DNA of 64,000 nucleotides from Magnolia sinica (lineage: Eukaryota > Streptophyta > Magnoliopsida > Magnoliales > Magnoliaceae): assembly GCF_029962835.1 (NCBI RefSeq), contig NC_080588.1, positions 67,376,501 to 67,440,500 on the forward strand. The letters run 5' to 3'. A program made the translations under genes and the position numbers. The notes below the pieces were generated by a model. That model searched no databases. It had not been told where the DNA came from and was given only the letters and a program-made list of their open reading frames with translations. Every line of letters begins with the position of its first letter. Positions within the stretch are counted from its first letter, which is position 1. Below are positions 37,233-50,130 of the stretch, piece after piece.

Positions 37233-37795
37233 TAGGGGTGGCAATGGGTTGGACCGACTCACAGGTTTATTGGCCCAACCTACTTCTAAGATTGGTTGCG
37301 TGAAGCTAAATCGGTAGTGGATCAGGCTGAGGTTAGAAAATGTGACCTGTTCAAGTAAACAAATTAAGCTTGAGTTAAACCTTACCCAACTGAAATTCTC
37401 CATACAGCTATTAACAACAGGTTGTGCTTGATGGCTCAACCCAAAGTATCAAGGAAATTAATAGACAATAATAGATACATACAACTCATCACATGATATA
37501 TGTATATTTGTATGCTTCTACTAAGTGGACCACACTAACGGAACTTTAGCTACATATCCCATTCTCAAACACAAGCATCATAGTGTTGGGTTCAGGTGGG
37601 TTGGTCAAGCTGGACCCAATTACAATAAAATAGACCAGGTTGGTTTCGGCTTGGGTTTGATAAATTTACGTGGGTCATTGTGAAATTGGTCACAAGTTAG
37701 GTTTGAGCCAGAAAGTTTAGCCTGTTTAGTAAATAATCCAAGCTTAGGCGAACCTTAACTTGGCCTGAATTGAACCTATTGTCACTACTGTTGTT
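37233..37795. mobile_element. Probable hAT-type element, diverged
   Basis: The left end TAGGGGTGGCAATGGGTTGG is the same terminus type as at 14703. A decayed inverted counterpart (CCTATTGTCACTACTG) lies near 37768-37785. Interior repeats such as GGCCCAACC and GGGTTGG resemble other hAT elements here. No acceptable 8-base duplication was found. Confidence 0.45.
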
Positions 37796-40700
37796 ACTCA
37801 AATTTGGTCGATCATGCATTACATCCTGTGAGCTGTTTAGTAGTTAAAGGAGAACAAAGAGATACTGGGGACGCCGGGCTAGCCAGGGATCCTCCAATGC
37901 CTAAGTCAAGAATATGGACTCATAGCAGGCGTAATAGAATTGGAATAATTATGTGTACATTTTCTTTGAAGAGGGCGATGTATTTATAGGTTAGCCAAGT
38001 AACTTGCGTATCCAAGTAGATCTGTGAGATATGCTAAATGGGCCCGTATTGGAATCGGAATCCATTCTCAACTATTTCTTCGATTATATTTTGATTGACG
38101 TAATCTTCGATTGAGATCTCGTTAAGTAGTCTTGCTTATATATTGTGTGAGATTCTCTCTGTATGTTTCGTTTCGAGTTGAGGTCAGTATTCAGGATTGA
38201 GGTTGTCGTCAGAAGTCGAAGTCGAAGTTGGTGCTTGCAGTTGAGATTCGTGAGTCCCTTGATGAGTCTTATTTCCAAATCGGTTTAACTGTTTCAACTT
38301 GATTATTGAGTTTTCCATCTCAACTCATTTTCTCTAACCATTTGGTAGTTCAGAGGTTCTGTTCTAATAATCTTGTTGACACGTGTCTCATACATTTCTC
38401 ATGTGTATGTGCTGGGTATGGCTTGAGTTGGGGTCCCGATCTGGTCAAGTTCCGGTGCTCAAGGGAATTATATGACCAGTGACCTGCCTCTTTGCACAGC
38501 TACCTTCCAGTCTGACAACTGGACCTGATAATCTAGTAATCATGACCGTTGGTTTGTTGCATCCCACTGCAGATGGATGATCTTAACTTTACAAGATTTA
38601 TGGCCTGTATACGCAACAATGGTATACAAAACCAGCAACGCCTACATCAGAACAGATCGATGGTCAGATGGTGAGCAATCGTCATGGAGATAATATAAGC
38701 ACGAGATGGTCAGAGCCAGTGGCTCAAGAGTCGACGACTCGGACTGAGTCGACCTGAGTCGGGTGTGTTGGGGTGACTCGTCCGAACCTGAACGACCCAC
38801 ATGCAAACTGTCGTAGAGTTAAGTCTACAGTAGAGCGGACTCTGTCAGGTGATGGGATCACGTGGGGCTGGGATTTTGGAAATTGGCTCGTGTAACTTTT
38901 CTCACGTGATCTGCACACCTCGGTAGGTTGTAGCATGTACAATTCACGTGCTCGGCACGGCCTATATCCAAGCTAATACATGCATCTTGCACGATTCTGT
39001 TTTGCAGCAGGGTACAGCCCTAGCGCCAGAGATTGTACGGTGTCATTTCGTTTTCAGCGTGTACGACTGAGGCCCAACTCCTTATGATCCAGACCGTTGA
39101 TTTTACAAGGTTCGCTTTGAGTGGCGAATGCTCCAAAAAATCTCCCACATGGCAGAGAACTGGCTGAGAACAGGAATACAGTGCATATGTATCTTCTGCC
39201 AACAGGCAATGTGTAGAAAATCCACTCCCTCTAAAAGGTGGGCCGACTATGATTATCAAATGATGATAAAATCAAGCTGATCAACTCATTGAGTGGACCA
39301 CACCAGGAAAGTCGTACCATCAGCTGTTCATTGATTTTGATGTTGTTCCTGATAATGAGTGGTCCCAGCTGATCTTCATGGTGCGGCCCACCGTTTTCAC
39401 GGTCCGGATATTCTACACATGCTGCCTGTAGGAGTAATAGAAAAAAAATAAAAAGAGCTGTATCAGCAGCTCGCAGAGGAACCAGGACATACGGCGCTGC
39501 ATCACCCTTTCCCCGAACATACAATTTACGTAAGATGTCCTTGCGGCAGAAATGCAGGCTTCACCATGAAAAGTCTGTGTTATGCTTTTATAATAAAAAA
39601 TTATTTTTAATAAATAAATAAATATATTAATTATGAAAACCTTTCACACACACATGGCAACAATTATGATAATTATGACATGTAGCTACAAATTTATGCG
39701 GTTGAAATAACTGTTTATGTCTAAAACAATACATAAATAACTGTCGTAAGACAAAGTTATACCATTTCATGGAAGAAAATTATTTGATATCAATTGGTAT
39801 GAGTTATGTCTTAAAGATACGTAAAAGCATCTCTTTGGGAATAATTATATGATCCTTCAATTGTGATAAACCGTGGACACTATAATTTAGAAGATGTATT
39901 ATTTATTTTTCAGGTAAAATTATTTACTGTGTAACATTCTTGAATATAAGATTTTGTTATGTTTTCATGAATGTTTTAAAAACATATTGATGTCAAAATT
40001 AGAGATTAGTTCAATACTTAAATATACAAAAATTCGTGTTAAAATTTAGATTGAAAATCCATTATATCCTTAAGATAATTTATAGATTTTTTTTGTTTAC
40101 ACTTGCTGGAACCACTAGAAAAATAACAATAAAGCTATTTTAAGAGAAAAATAGCAATAAAGCTATTTTAAGAAATTAATTACTTAAGTCAAGCCTTGAA
40201 CTTGATAAATCTAATTGTTTCGTTATCTTTTTCCTCTATCCTTCAGTATGTACTAGTTTGTTCTTTTTCCAATAGATTGTTATTAAGTGATCAGCCGCTG
40301 TTACATGTTGAGTCAAACCATTGATTTTCTATTGATTCAAACAACGTTGCCAGTCTAATGATCCAATTGACCTGACTTTTATGCCGCGTGATCTTCTTGT
40401 TGGGCCTGCCTTTTTTTATGACTCAGATGTCACAGACGAGTGGGATGTTGGTGGGGAAGATAATATTGAATTTGAATCTAGAGATTTTTGGTGCATGGGT
40501 CATCCTGAAGTGACGAGTCTCTTTGTGCTAATGTTTTCCTATCAATTAACCATGGACCCACTAGTACAAAGTGGGCCCAACATTGCATAATACCCCAAAA
40601 AGTGATAGTGTGGGGCAAGCTGGCCACAATTCAATGGTCCGGATTTGATCATGGGCTCCTCTGAGGATAATTGATGGACACAAATTCCCCCTTAATGGAA

Positions 40701-40800
40701 GAATCCTAACCCTTTAGTGAGCTGTCGTGGTAGAGAGAAGACATCAACGATTCTCATTCCACGATGATGCTCCATGTGACTAACCCATTCAAAATTGAAA
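37796..40800. other. No gene recognised; LTR-like and AT-rich stretches
   Basis: At 37850-38000 GGGACGCCGGGCTAGCCAGG, CCTCCAATGCCTAAGTCAAG and TATTTATAGG resemble a plant LTR promoter, but I found no paired LTR or borders. MITE-like fragments occur at 39020-39530 (GGTGGGCCGACTATGATTAT, ATGGTGCGGCCCACC). 39560-40330 is AT-rich with TTATTTTTAATAAATAAATA at 39600. A duplicated AAAATAGCAATAAAGCTATT lies near 40120-40170. Confidence 0.45.
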
Positions 40801-42520
40801 ACTCAAATGCATGGTTCTATGGGGCTTACCGTTATGTATGTTTTTTCTATTTACGCCATCCATCCATGTTAGCTTATTTTAATTAGTTGCAAGCCCAAAA
40901 ACTCAAAAAATGAGGCTGACCTAAAGCTCCATGGACCACACCTCAGGAAATAGTGGAAACAATAATGCAGGTTGTCGAAACCTCCTTGAGCGCTTCGTGA
41001 TGTACTCATGTAGCCTTTGGAAAAATTTCAAGAGTCGGCCATCATCATTTTCACTTTTTCTATGGTGTGGTTCACGAGCTTTGAATCTACCTTGTTTTGA
41101 GCTCATGCCTGAAATGAGCTGATAAACATAAATGAATAGTTCGTGCAAAAACCCTGAATTCTAAACCCTAAACCCTACAATCATGATGACCTAATAGAGC
41201 TTGGGCCATGTGCTGCCACTGGGAATGTACTGGGTTGCAGGTATTGTAGTAAATCAGTTACTTGTCAATGCCGGACTCAGATTTGATAGTGACTCCACCA
41301 CCACCAACCTTGGCGCTCTGCAAGCCTGTCACGATGTATTTACTCAATCCTATCCATCTATTCTATACGTTCTTTTTAAGACACGAGTCAAAAAATGAGA
41401 CAAACATAAAAGTAAAGTAAAATGGAGATCTGATTGGGGGCAGCCTAGCCTCACTCAATATGTTGTGGCCCTCACTGTGGGGCCCACCTTGATGTGTGTA
41501 TCTTATATCTGCATTGTCCATCCGTCTTGTCATATTTTAAGGCATAAGCCTACTAAAATGAAACAAATGGAAATTTAAAGTTGACCATGCCATAGAAAAC
41601 AGTGTAATTGGCCACTAAAAACTTACCGTCGGCTACAAAAGTTTATGATCAAGTAGTTTTTTTTCTTTTTTTCTTTTTATCTTTGTTTAGGTTTGTGTGA
41701 CCCTATCAATGAGTAGGATGGAGAATAACACATGAAATGTTACGAAGGGCACTAGGAAGTTTTCAATGGCGAGCCATTCAATTATCACTATTTTATCATA
41801 TGATCCACTAGGTATTTAAATCTAATTCATTTTTTTGGATCATACCCTGAAATCATATGGAAAAATGGATGAACGAAATAGATGACATAGAATAAAGATG
41901 GCATTTCAAACTCAAACTTCGCTCTCGGTGAGGCCTAAGCCACACCTAATCCACCTCCGCAAATCGCACCACCATCGAGGACAATGATACCCAACCTTGA
42001 AATCTTTGTTGGACCCACTGTTGAATATTTGCCATCCAACTTGTTCATAGAGTGGATGCGGGTGGGATTCTTGGTCATGGAGCTGACCCTAATAAATGCA
42101 CCATATATCCATGCCATCCATCCATTTTGAAAACTCATTTTAGGGCATGGTCTAAAAAATGAAGCAAATCTGAATATCAGGTAGATCATAATACAAGAAG
42201 TAGTGGTAATTGACTACTAAAAACTTTTCATAAATTGCAAAAGTTTTGGATCAAGCTGATATTTGTGTAGTCTCTTTATCCAAGTCTCTATGACCTTATG
42301 AACAAGTTGGATAGCAAATAACCATTCAAGTGGTCCAGTAAAGTTTTTAATGATGTGAATTCAATCACAATTGTTTCCTATAATATAGTCCACATTAGAT
42401 TTGGATCAGCTTCATTTTTTATTATCTACAACTAGTTTTCAAAATGTATGTAATGCACATACATCATAGTGGGCACTATAGTTATGGATCAATTGACCTC
42501 GGATGCATCCAAATGGCTCC
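40800..42520. mobile_element. Run of three decayed MITEs of the GTGGGCC type
   Basis: Copies lie at about 40810-41130 (TACGCCATCCATCCATGTTA, AAAATGAGGCTGACCTAAAG), 41440-41900 (GGGGCCCACCTTGATGTGTG, CCCTATCAATGAGTAGGATG) and 42050-42490 (CATGCCATCCATCCATTTTG, TTGGATAGCAAATAACCATTC). Termini are lost. Two telomere-like CCCTAAA units at 41163-41176 sit between the first two. Confidence 0.6.
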
Positions 42521-42859
42521 CCTTTAAGGGCATGTTTGGTAGGTCGAATTCAACAGGATTACACGGTATGGAATTATATAAAAGCAATTATTCACATATG
42601 TAAGGGGTTGTTGTGTATTTGCAGTAGGCATAGATGCGAAGAAGTCATGTTTGGATAACCTCGGTGATTTCATAACTATATGGGATTTATGCATTGTCAT
42701 GTTTGGATAGCCGATGGGATTCATGTTGGTCCGTAAGAAAAGATGTAGAAGTGTTTGAAATGGTTGGATTCATTTCACACGTGTAATATCAAATGATATA
42801 ACCCCAACTATAAAGGGGTAAGCATTGCGGTTTCCCATGGCATGGTTTACGTTGAATGG

Positions 42860-44059
42860 GACGCAGATTGTGTCCTACCCTAGATCGGACGATAATCCGT
42901 CCGGGCAGGGCTCTGTGGGGCCCAAAGTGATATAATTGTTTTATTCACGTTGTTTATAGATTTTCTCGAATCATTTTAAAGTATAATCTTAAAAATGAAG
43001 CGGGTACACATCTCCAATGGACCACGTCAAAGGAAGCTGCAATGATAATAACACTCACTGTTGAAATCTTTCTAAGGGCCACCGTAATGTTTTTTCACCA
43101 TCCAACCTATTCATAAGGTCATGTAGACGTGGATGAAGTGAAAACATAAATATCAACTTGATCCGAAACTTCTCCATCTCCTAAGAAGCTTTTAATGGTG
43201 AAAATTCAATCCCCACTTTGTGGTCTACTTAAGACGTGGACTTGTCTCATTTTTTTTTTATCATACCTTAAAATGATCTAATAAAAAAGATGAACAGCGT
43301 CAATAAAACAATTACATCATAGTGGGCCCCATGGAGTTGAAAGTGGGGTAGGACTAGGGTTGAAAGTGGGGTGGGTTCAACCCGACCGACTCGTGACGGA
43401 CCTAACATTGGGTTGGGCTCGGGTAGAATGTATTGAGTCTGATGTCGGGCTTGCGCTATACAAACACCAACCCGATAAAACTTGGGTCGAGCTCGACTTG
43501 AGGTCTTAGGTTGCTCGACCCGACCTGATCAATATATAAGTTACTAATTAATTATAATTGAGTGTGGATCGTTTGTGTTAAAGGCATAGGAAATTCTAGT
43601 GTTGTTGGGTCTCATTAGTCTACATTATTTCCGATGACTCAAGCTAATAAGATATACAGGATTTTTCTCTCTCAAATATATCATGTGCTACACAAAATAA
43701 CTTTTAAAGAACTAGTTGTTTTATATTTTAGCTTGTTTGTTTAGGAAAATAAATGAAGCTTTTTATTATATATAGTTAATAAAACTATAGATATAAAAAA
43801 AAAGAAGAAAAAGATGCATGCTAAAATACAATAAATTAATGTAATAATGAAAATATTATCATATATTCAATCGGCCACCCGACTAATCCAACTGAGCCCG
43901 TTTGGGATGGGCTTGGGTTGAAAATTCCCAACCAGAGGTTGGGTTGAGCTGAGTTGGGTTAGGGTTGGGGTACAGAAACTTGAGTTATGCTAGGGTTGAG
44001 CACCAACCCGACCGAACCTGCCCAACTTTCAGCCCTAGGTAGGACGCAATCCGCGTCCC
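42860..44059. mobile_element. Mutator-like MITE hosting a hAT insertion
   Basis: Left terminus GACGCAGATTGTGTCCTACC, right terminus GGTAGGACGCAATCCGCGTC. Flanking 9-mers GTTGAATGG and GTTAAGTGG agree at 7 of 9. The interior has GGGGCCCAAAGTGATATAAT, TGAAGCGGGTACACATCTCC and AAACAATTACATCATAGTGG. The right half is interrupted at 43355-44037 by a hAT element; without it the MITE would be about 510 bases. Confidence 0.82.
43355..44037. mobile_element. Non-autonomous hAT element, copy 2, nested in a MITE
   Basis: Termini are TAGGGTTGAAAGTGGGGTGG and TGCCCAACTTTCAGCCCTA. The 8-base duplication GGTAGGAC at 43347-43354 and 44038-44045 is perfect and comes from the host MITE terminus. It is 683 bases long and similar throughout to 35993-36663. 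Confidence 0.92.
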
Positions 44060-45290
44060 GTTAAGTGGCATCGATAAACCACACGTACAACGTATTTGGG
44101 CCTTCGGAGCTTTTCTAGTACCGAGGACGGTAAGGAAGTGAGGCCGTACAAAAGAGCTTTAAAAAAGGGGAAATGGTACGATCCACCAAGGAGCATCTCT
44201 GTAAAATCCCCCAGCTTTGAATTTATTCCCGCGGAGCGCATGGTCCGGTGATCAAAGCCGTTTATCTCCTGGGCCCACCAACAAAAGATCATGCCACGAA
44301 AGATTCCCACGTGGGAAGATCTCAGTCATCTGCTCGTTGGCCCTTTATAACTCAACATGGCCAATGTTGTATTTATTTTCTTAATAATTGTGTATTTTCA
44401 GCCCATTGGTCGAAGTTTTAGAATTGTCACATCGAGAAGATTGCGGACGCTACACATATCATCTTGTGCAGAGCATGTGATGTCCTTTTTTTCTTCACGA
44501 CAGCAAGTGATGACCGTTCTATAATGTGGGCCCCACTTGATCACCAGCTTCTGAGAGGTTAAAGCAAGTGGAGTCCACCTCTAATTACCGTAAATCAGAT
44601 GGTGATGGGATTTGCCCGTAACAAACTCCTGCCGTCGAGGGCTTGCATGCTTTGCGACAGGATGTAAGATCGAATGCTCTGGATTTCAGTCTGTCCAAGT
44701 TGGGCACGTAATTCTGTGATCTGGACCACTGATCTGTTGTGTTCCATCATCGTGGAGTGTCCCAAAAGTTACTTGATAGCGCTGCTAACCAAGTACACAG
44801 AGATCGCAGTTGCCACGTGATCTTCCAGTTCGAGAGGTCAGGTCCTTGACTGGTGGCTAGGATCTTTCGTTTGGCAGATCGTAGAGGATGGATGGCTCAT
44901 CTAAGGTGGGACCTAATAGACCAATGGTTTGGATCATTGATCCATGGAGGCTACATGCATATCCTCGGGTTGTGGATCTTGTAAGGCCTCCCACGGAAAG
45001 TTCAGCCATTTGCCCATCGGTCTGCTGGACCCACTGTAGATCCACCGTGAGAAGAAAACATTCCAAGATAGAAGATCCTAGCCATCAATCTTGAACATCC
45101 TTTTCAGTTGACTGTGGACCGTTACCGTTCTTCTCTTTTCAGCCATCTATATACAGGTTAGGATTGTCCTATCAGGGAGAACTTCAGGGCAAGGCCCATC
45201 CAGAGTGCGGCCCAAAAGACGGACGGTCCGGATCACTGAACCATTACCCGCCCGCACAAACTAATAATCCGAGCCGACGTTGCGTATACC
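44060..45290. other. No gene recognised
   Basis: Single-copy-looking sequence with several short GTGGGCCCCACTTGA and TGGATCATTGATCCATGG motifs. Open frames of 60-90 codons overlap on both strands and show no domains. Confidence 0.45.
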
Positions 45291-45704
45291 GGACGCGGAT
45301 TGCGTACTACCCCCGCCCGTCCCTAGCTCCGAACGGGCAGTTCTGTGGGCTGGCCCACTGTGATGTATCTGTACATCCAAGCCGTCTATCCCTTTTCTCA
45401 AATTATTTTAAGGTATAAATACAAAAATGAGGCAGATCCAACGCTCAAGTGTACCACACCAAATAATAAACTTGGCTGCATTAAAATGCACAAAGCATTA
45501 AATACCTCTTGCATTAAATACAAGAGTCATCTGTTGTGTGATCCATTTAATCGCTGGATATGCCTCATTTTTGTTTTGATGCCTTAAAATAATCTTAGAA
45601 AAGGGATAGAAGGCTTGGATGCACGGATACATAATGGTGGGCCCCCCCACAGAACTGCCCGTTCGGAGCTAGGGACGGGCGGGGGTAGTACGCAATCCGC
45701 GTCC
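45291..45704. mobile_element. Mutator-like MITE with perfect 59-base inverted repeats
   Basis: The first 59 bases, starting GGACGCGGATTGCGTACTAC and ending TTCTGTGGG, are exactly inverted at the right end. The 414-base element is flanked by GCGTATACC (45282-45290) and GAGTATCCC (45705-45713), 7 of 9 alike. The interior is the family standard (TGATGTATCTGTACATCCAA, TGAGGCAGATCCAACGCTCA). No transposase. The perfect termini make it the youngest-looking MITE in the window. Confidence 0.93.
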
Positions 45705-47853
45705 GAGTATCCCGTTGAAGAAGATTATGTAATCCCCGGTGGGCCGGTGCATGCTCATCATGAAAAGCGTGGCGTGCTGGACGTGAATTTCTTACAATTG
45801 TCCGTAGGCAGGCTCTGTGGGTCTCACTGTAGAGTGTCCATAACATCCACTCCGTCCATCATCTGAGCCAAATCATGATAGAACGTCTTACAAAAAAAAA
45901 GGCAGATCCAAGTTTCAAATGGGCCACACCATATTGAAAAGAGGAGATGGGGACATCTACCATCGAAACCATCTGGGGTCCACTGACGTTTCGGGTCAGG
46001 TTGGTATTTCCCTTTTTCTTTTCATCCTGCTGGGAATCGTAGTATGAACGGATGGGATGGCATCTAAACACCACGCTGGGCCGTAGAAAGGTTTCAAAGG
46101 TGTGCATCGCCATCATCACCGTCCCCTTGTGGTGTTGACCATATGAGATCTGGATCGGCCTAAATTTTGTCCTTACTTCCTATCACCAGCCGAAAAAAAT
46201 GACGGACGGAGTGGATTTAATACACGCACACCATTCGGTCCCAAGTAGCTTTCTGTTGCATGGCCTCCCAACAACAGTCGTTGCACGAAATTCGCGTCCG
46301 GAAGCGTTCCACGGAGACGTATATTAGCGGAAAAGGGAGCGGATCAGGTGTTTCCCAGATAAAACACGTTAGTGGTTGTTTCCCTGACCGTGGAGCCCAC
46401 CTTGATGTATGTGTTGTATATCCACGCCGTCCATAAGTTTTCACAGGTAATTTTATGTTATAGTCCCAAAAACAAAACAGATACAAATCTCACGTAGACC
46501 ACACAATATGGATTGAATGGTCACCATTGAAAAATTCTCAGGGGCCACAAAGGTTCTGTATAAAGCTTATATTTGTTTTTTTTACCCTTCATCCAGAACC
46601 GAGTGACCTTATCACCAGCTTAGATGACAAAATACACATGTACCCTAGGGAGTTTTTAATGATGGGCGTTCATTGACCACTGTTTCCTGTGATCTGGTCC
46701 ACTTGAGATTTAGATCTGCAATAATTTCGGCACCATATTCTAAAATGACACGTAAAAACTAATGCACGGCGTGGATATAGAAAACATACATAAAGGTGAA
46801 AACACCCACTAAGGCGTTACCCTTAGCACCTAATCCGCACATGTTGCGGGGACGGGAGAGACCGTATAGATGCGCGCATGTTAGAAAAGAGCAGCGCATA
46901 TTATAACGAGTGGAGACCGCATGTTACGAATCGCGGGCTGCGCGTCGGCGGTAGAAAGGGACACGCCAGGCCGACTAACCCTTCCTTGTTTCTCCTGAGA
47001 AAAGCTCGCTTCCGTTGGTTTCGCTCTCCACATACCATATTAAGAAAAACAAAGGGAAAACGATTTCTCACATAAAAACCCTTTCCTTTTCTCCTAATTC
47101 CAAACACGTCCTGAAATTCTTAATGCCCATCTCAGGCCATTGTTTTGCTGAAAATCGCTCAAATGCCATCCTTTGTAAAATGAAACAGCAAAACGCGCCA
47201 GACCGGAATCCTATGCAACTCCTGTTTTGGGCAGCCTGAGATCTGTGGTGCCCATGTAAAATCCATTCCGTCCGTGACGTTCTATCCTCGATTCTAGTTT
47301 CTGGGGTTGAAAGTCAGTCAGATATGAAACTCAGGTGGGACACGCCGAGGGGAACAATGGGGATAGGATGCCAACCATATATGGTCACCATAGTTTTTAT
47401 CTTTAATCACATCCGTTAATAAGGTCTAATTCAAAAGGATGAATCGAAATGCAAAAATCAGACTGATCCAAAACTCATACGATCCACACCGCGTGAACTC
47501 TAGGAGAAATTTACATTGTTATGACTAATATGGATACCTGAAAACTTTTATCAGGCTGATATTTTTTGTGAACGGTTAAAATAAATTTTTCCACCCGATG
47601 GACGGATTGGATTTACATATACAACATGAAGGGCCCTACAGAGGTTGGGTGTTTTAAGGACCGGGGTAGATCAGATGGTGTAAACGATTCCCTAACACGC
47701 CTCAAATGATGGTAAGCTGCACTCGACATATGCAAAGAATATCTGGTGGAAATCATCAAGTGGGCCACAGGAGAAAAATGGATGGCTGATGCTCTGGTTC
47801 AACGTACACGCGTACACGCATCTCCGTCCAAAACGAGAACCTCTTTACATGCA
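45705..47853. mobile_element. Three MITE remnants of the GTGGGCC type
   Basis: Copies lie at about 45810-46240 (TCTGTGGGTCTCACTGTAGA, AAATGACGGACGGAGTGGAT), 46385-46800 (GGAGCCCACCTTGATGTATG, GCACGGCGTGGATATAGAAA) and 47230-47645 (TCTGTGGTGCCCATGTAAAA, GATGGACGGATTGGATTTAC). The centre of each pairs as an imperfect palindrome. No coding region is supported between them; 46850-47110 contains overlapping short frames only. Confidence 0.6.
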
Positions 47854-48013
47854 TAACAGCATAAGGCTTTTCTTTTTTCTTTTTTTCCTTGTTTCTTTTT
47901 TTTTTAAATAAAAAAATAAAAATACACTCATATTCACACGCGCCACATGAGTATTGGAACCCATGAACTGAGTGTTGAAAAATGCGGTGTCTGAGCCATG
48001 AGTAGGGACGCAA
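47854..48013 (-). mobile_element. tRNA-derived SINE, diverged
   Basis: On the minus strand the head has CTCATGGCTCAGACACC (box A-like) and ATGGGTTCCAATACTC (box B-like), then GTGGCGCGTGTGAATATGAG and a long A-rich tail. TACATGCA at 47846-47853 and 48014-48021 is a likely 8-base target duplication. The DNA on both sides (47693-47820 and 48020-48128) is itself duplicated, sharing GATGGTAAG, GTGGGCCACA, GAGAAAAATGGA and ACACGCGT. Confidence 0.65.
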
Positions 48014-48229
48014 TACATGCAAAGGATGGTAAGTGATCGACATCATAATCCTAGGTATATCTTTCGGTGGGCCACACTGTCTGAGAAAAATGGACGACTG
48101 GCAGCCTGATTCAGCATACACGCGTTGAAAGGCCTAGGTTTTTCCCTAGGCGACAGTTGTGGGGGAGCTAGTCAAGTATCGTACGTGCCTGCCACGTTGA
48201 CATGAGACAACCGGACACAATAGTAAACT

Positions 48230-48740
48230 TCGTGGGGCCTACAGTGATGCATGTGTCTTATATGCACTCTTCCTTGATTATTTAGCTCGTTTTAGTTCAT
48301 TTTAGTGCATGAGACCAAAATTCAAACATTTCCCAATTTCAAGTGGGCCACACCAAACTCATTAATTTTCTTTAGCTCATTCCAGTGCATGAGACCAAAT
48401 TGGAGTATATCCAAAGTTTAAGTGGGCCACACCACATGAAACGGTGGGGTGGAACACCTATAGTTGAAATATTCTTGAGCCCTAAACATTTTGGATCAAG
48501 CTAATATTTGTGTTTTCCTTGGTTCCGTCTGTGATTGATGTGTAGACATTGATGCTATAAGGTTGATGGAGGTTTCAATGGTTGACGATAATATCTTCAT
48601 TATATTTCCTGTGTATGGTCATTTAGAGAGTTTCAAATGTGCTTTAATTTTGAGCTCATGCCTTAAAATGAAAGGGTAAAACTTACGTATAACATGGGTA
48701 AGACATACATTTTGGTAGGCCAGCATGCAATCGGCAATTG
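48230..48740. mobile_element. MITE of the GTGGGCC type
   Basis: Begins near CGTGGGGCCTACAGTGATGC and ends near ACATACATTTTGGTAGGCC. One segment (TTTAGCTCATTYCAGTGCATGAGACC-like) is present twice at 48295-48325 and 48372-48398. Termini are not resolved. Confidence 0.55.
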
Positions 48741-48989
48741 AGATAACCTAGTACATGTAAAGGTTGAATGGTGTCCATCACCTTCATCAATTCAAATTGA
48801 TGATTTTATTATTATTATTTTTTAAAGTATTGTTGTAAAATGAGAACTATTTTTAATGGTTTATTTGATTACAAGTAAATATTCAAATTATCAAAAGTAT
48901 ATTAAACTATCCTTTTATCAAAATTATTAAAAAATTAATTGTTTTTTCTACATTGGTAAAGGGGGAGCATATTGCTTATTGAATAACTT

Positions 48990-50130
48990 AGTATGCTTAA
49001 CTAAACTCTATAGAGCCTACCATAGCTACATATGTCTTATCCACCCCATCCATTTGTATTTACAGATTATTTTAGATCATGAGCTTAAGGGCCTGTTTGG
49101 GAGCGTGGATTTGGAACCCCCTGGATTCGCAACCCCCAGGATTGGAAACCCCCTGGATTGGCAATCCTCTCGGTGTGTTTGGCACCCTGGAGTGTGAATC
49201 AACTTTAATTCAAAAATACCTATACATGGTATATTTACAGGGGTTTGAATTTAATTACTAAATCAACTTTAATATCCCCAATTAGTGAGATATATAATTT
49301 TTAACACTATGGTTGTGATAAGCCCGCTAAAATATATGCTTTGCCTAAAAATGATGAAATTCCAAGTCTCAGATGGACCGCAAGCACAAGATCATGTCCG
49401 AGTGACTAACCAACGATTTTTAACCGTTGATTAATATGGACAATGTTTGGATGGTGCTGGACAATATTTGGACGGTGCTGATCTACATGAACAATGTTTG
49501 GACGGTGCTGATCATCGTTAGTGGGCCATGTGCCCAGTAGAATGATAGTGTACAGTGACATACATTTATACCTGCAACTATTGAAATGATTTTAGGTGTA
49601 ATCCAAGCTCTCACCTTGGATTACAAACCCCCTCAAAGAGGGGATTGGGAACCCCCTGGATTGGCAATCCCCAGTTGCTTTATGCTGCCAAACAACCAAG
49701 GGGATTTGAAACCCCCTCTAATCCCCTCCAATCCCCTCCAATCCAAGGTGCCAAACGACCCCTAAAGTTAAAGCATATCCAAAGCTTAAGTTGATCAAAC
49801 CAGAAAAATAATGTGAATAATGACATCCATGGTTGAAACCTTCCTAAGACCAATAATGATGTTTATTTGTCATCCAACATGTTCAAAAAGGTCACTTCAA
49901 TATTGATAAAAGGAAAACACAAACCCCTTGATTAAAACTTATATGACTCTTAAGAAGTTAGTTTTTAATAATACTAGTTCAATTCACATTATTTTATGTA
50001 GTTTGGTCCATTTGAGCTTTGAATATGCTTCAATTTTAGAATCACACCCTAAATTTATTTGGTAAAATAGATGACCAAAATGAATAAAATACATAAATCA
50101 TGCTAGGTTCATTCACTCACTACATTCGAG
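48990..50130. mobile_element. Decayed MITE hosting a Tourist-like insertion
   Basis: The left half (TATGTCTTATCCACCCCATC, GATTATTTTAGATCATGAGC) stops at 49088 and resumes at 49763 with AAGTTAAAGCATATCCAAAG. It continues to ATACATAAATCATGCTAGGT near 50090, the inverted half. It therefore predates the nested element at 49089-49762. Confidence 0.65.
49089..49762. mobile_element. Tourist-like (PIF/Harbinger) MITE nested in another MITE
   Basis: Ends are GGGCCTGTTTGGGAGCG and GGTGCCAAACGACCCC with a TAA duplication at 49086-49088 and 49763-49765. Three-base TTA/TAA duplications and GTTTGG termini are the mark of PIF/Harbinger MITEs. Subterminal repeats alternate GGATTGG and AACCCCCT; near 49440-49510 GACAATGTTTGGATGGTGCT is repeated three times. 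674 bases, no transposase. Confidence 0.85.

Noticed and set aside
37830-38340. LTR-like sequence with a TATTTATAGG promoter-type motif
   Set aside because: No partner LTR, borders or target duplication could be found, so I did not call an element.
41163-41176. Interstitial telomere repeat
   Set aside because: Only two CCCTAAA units; at most a telo-box motif.
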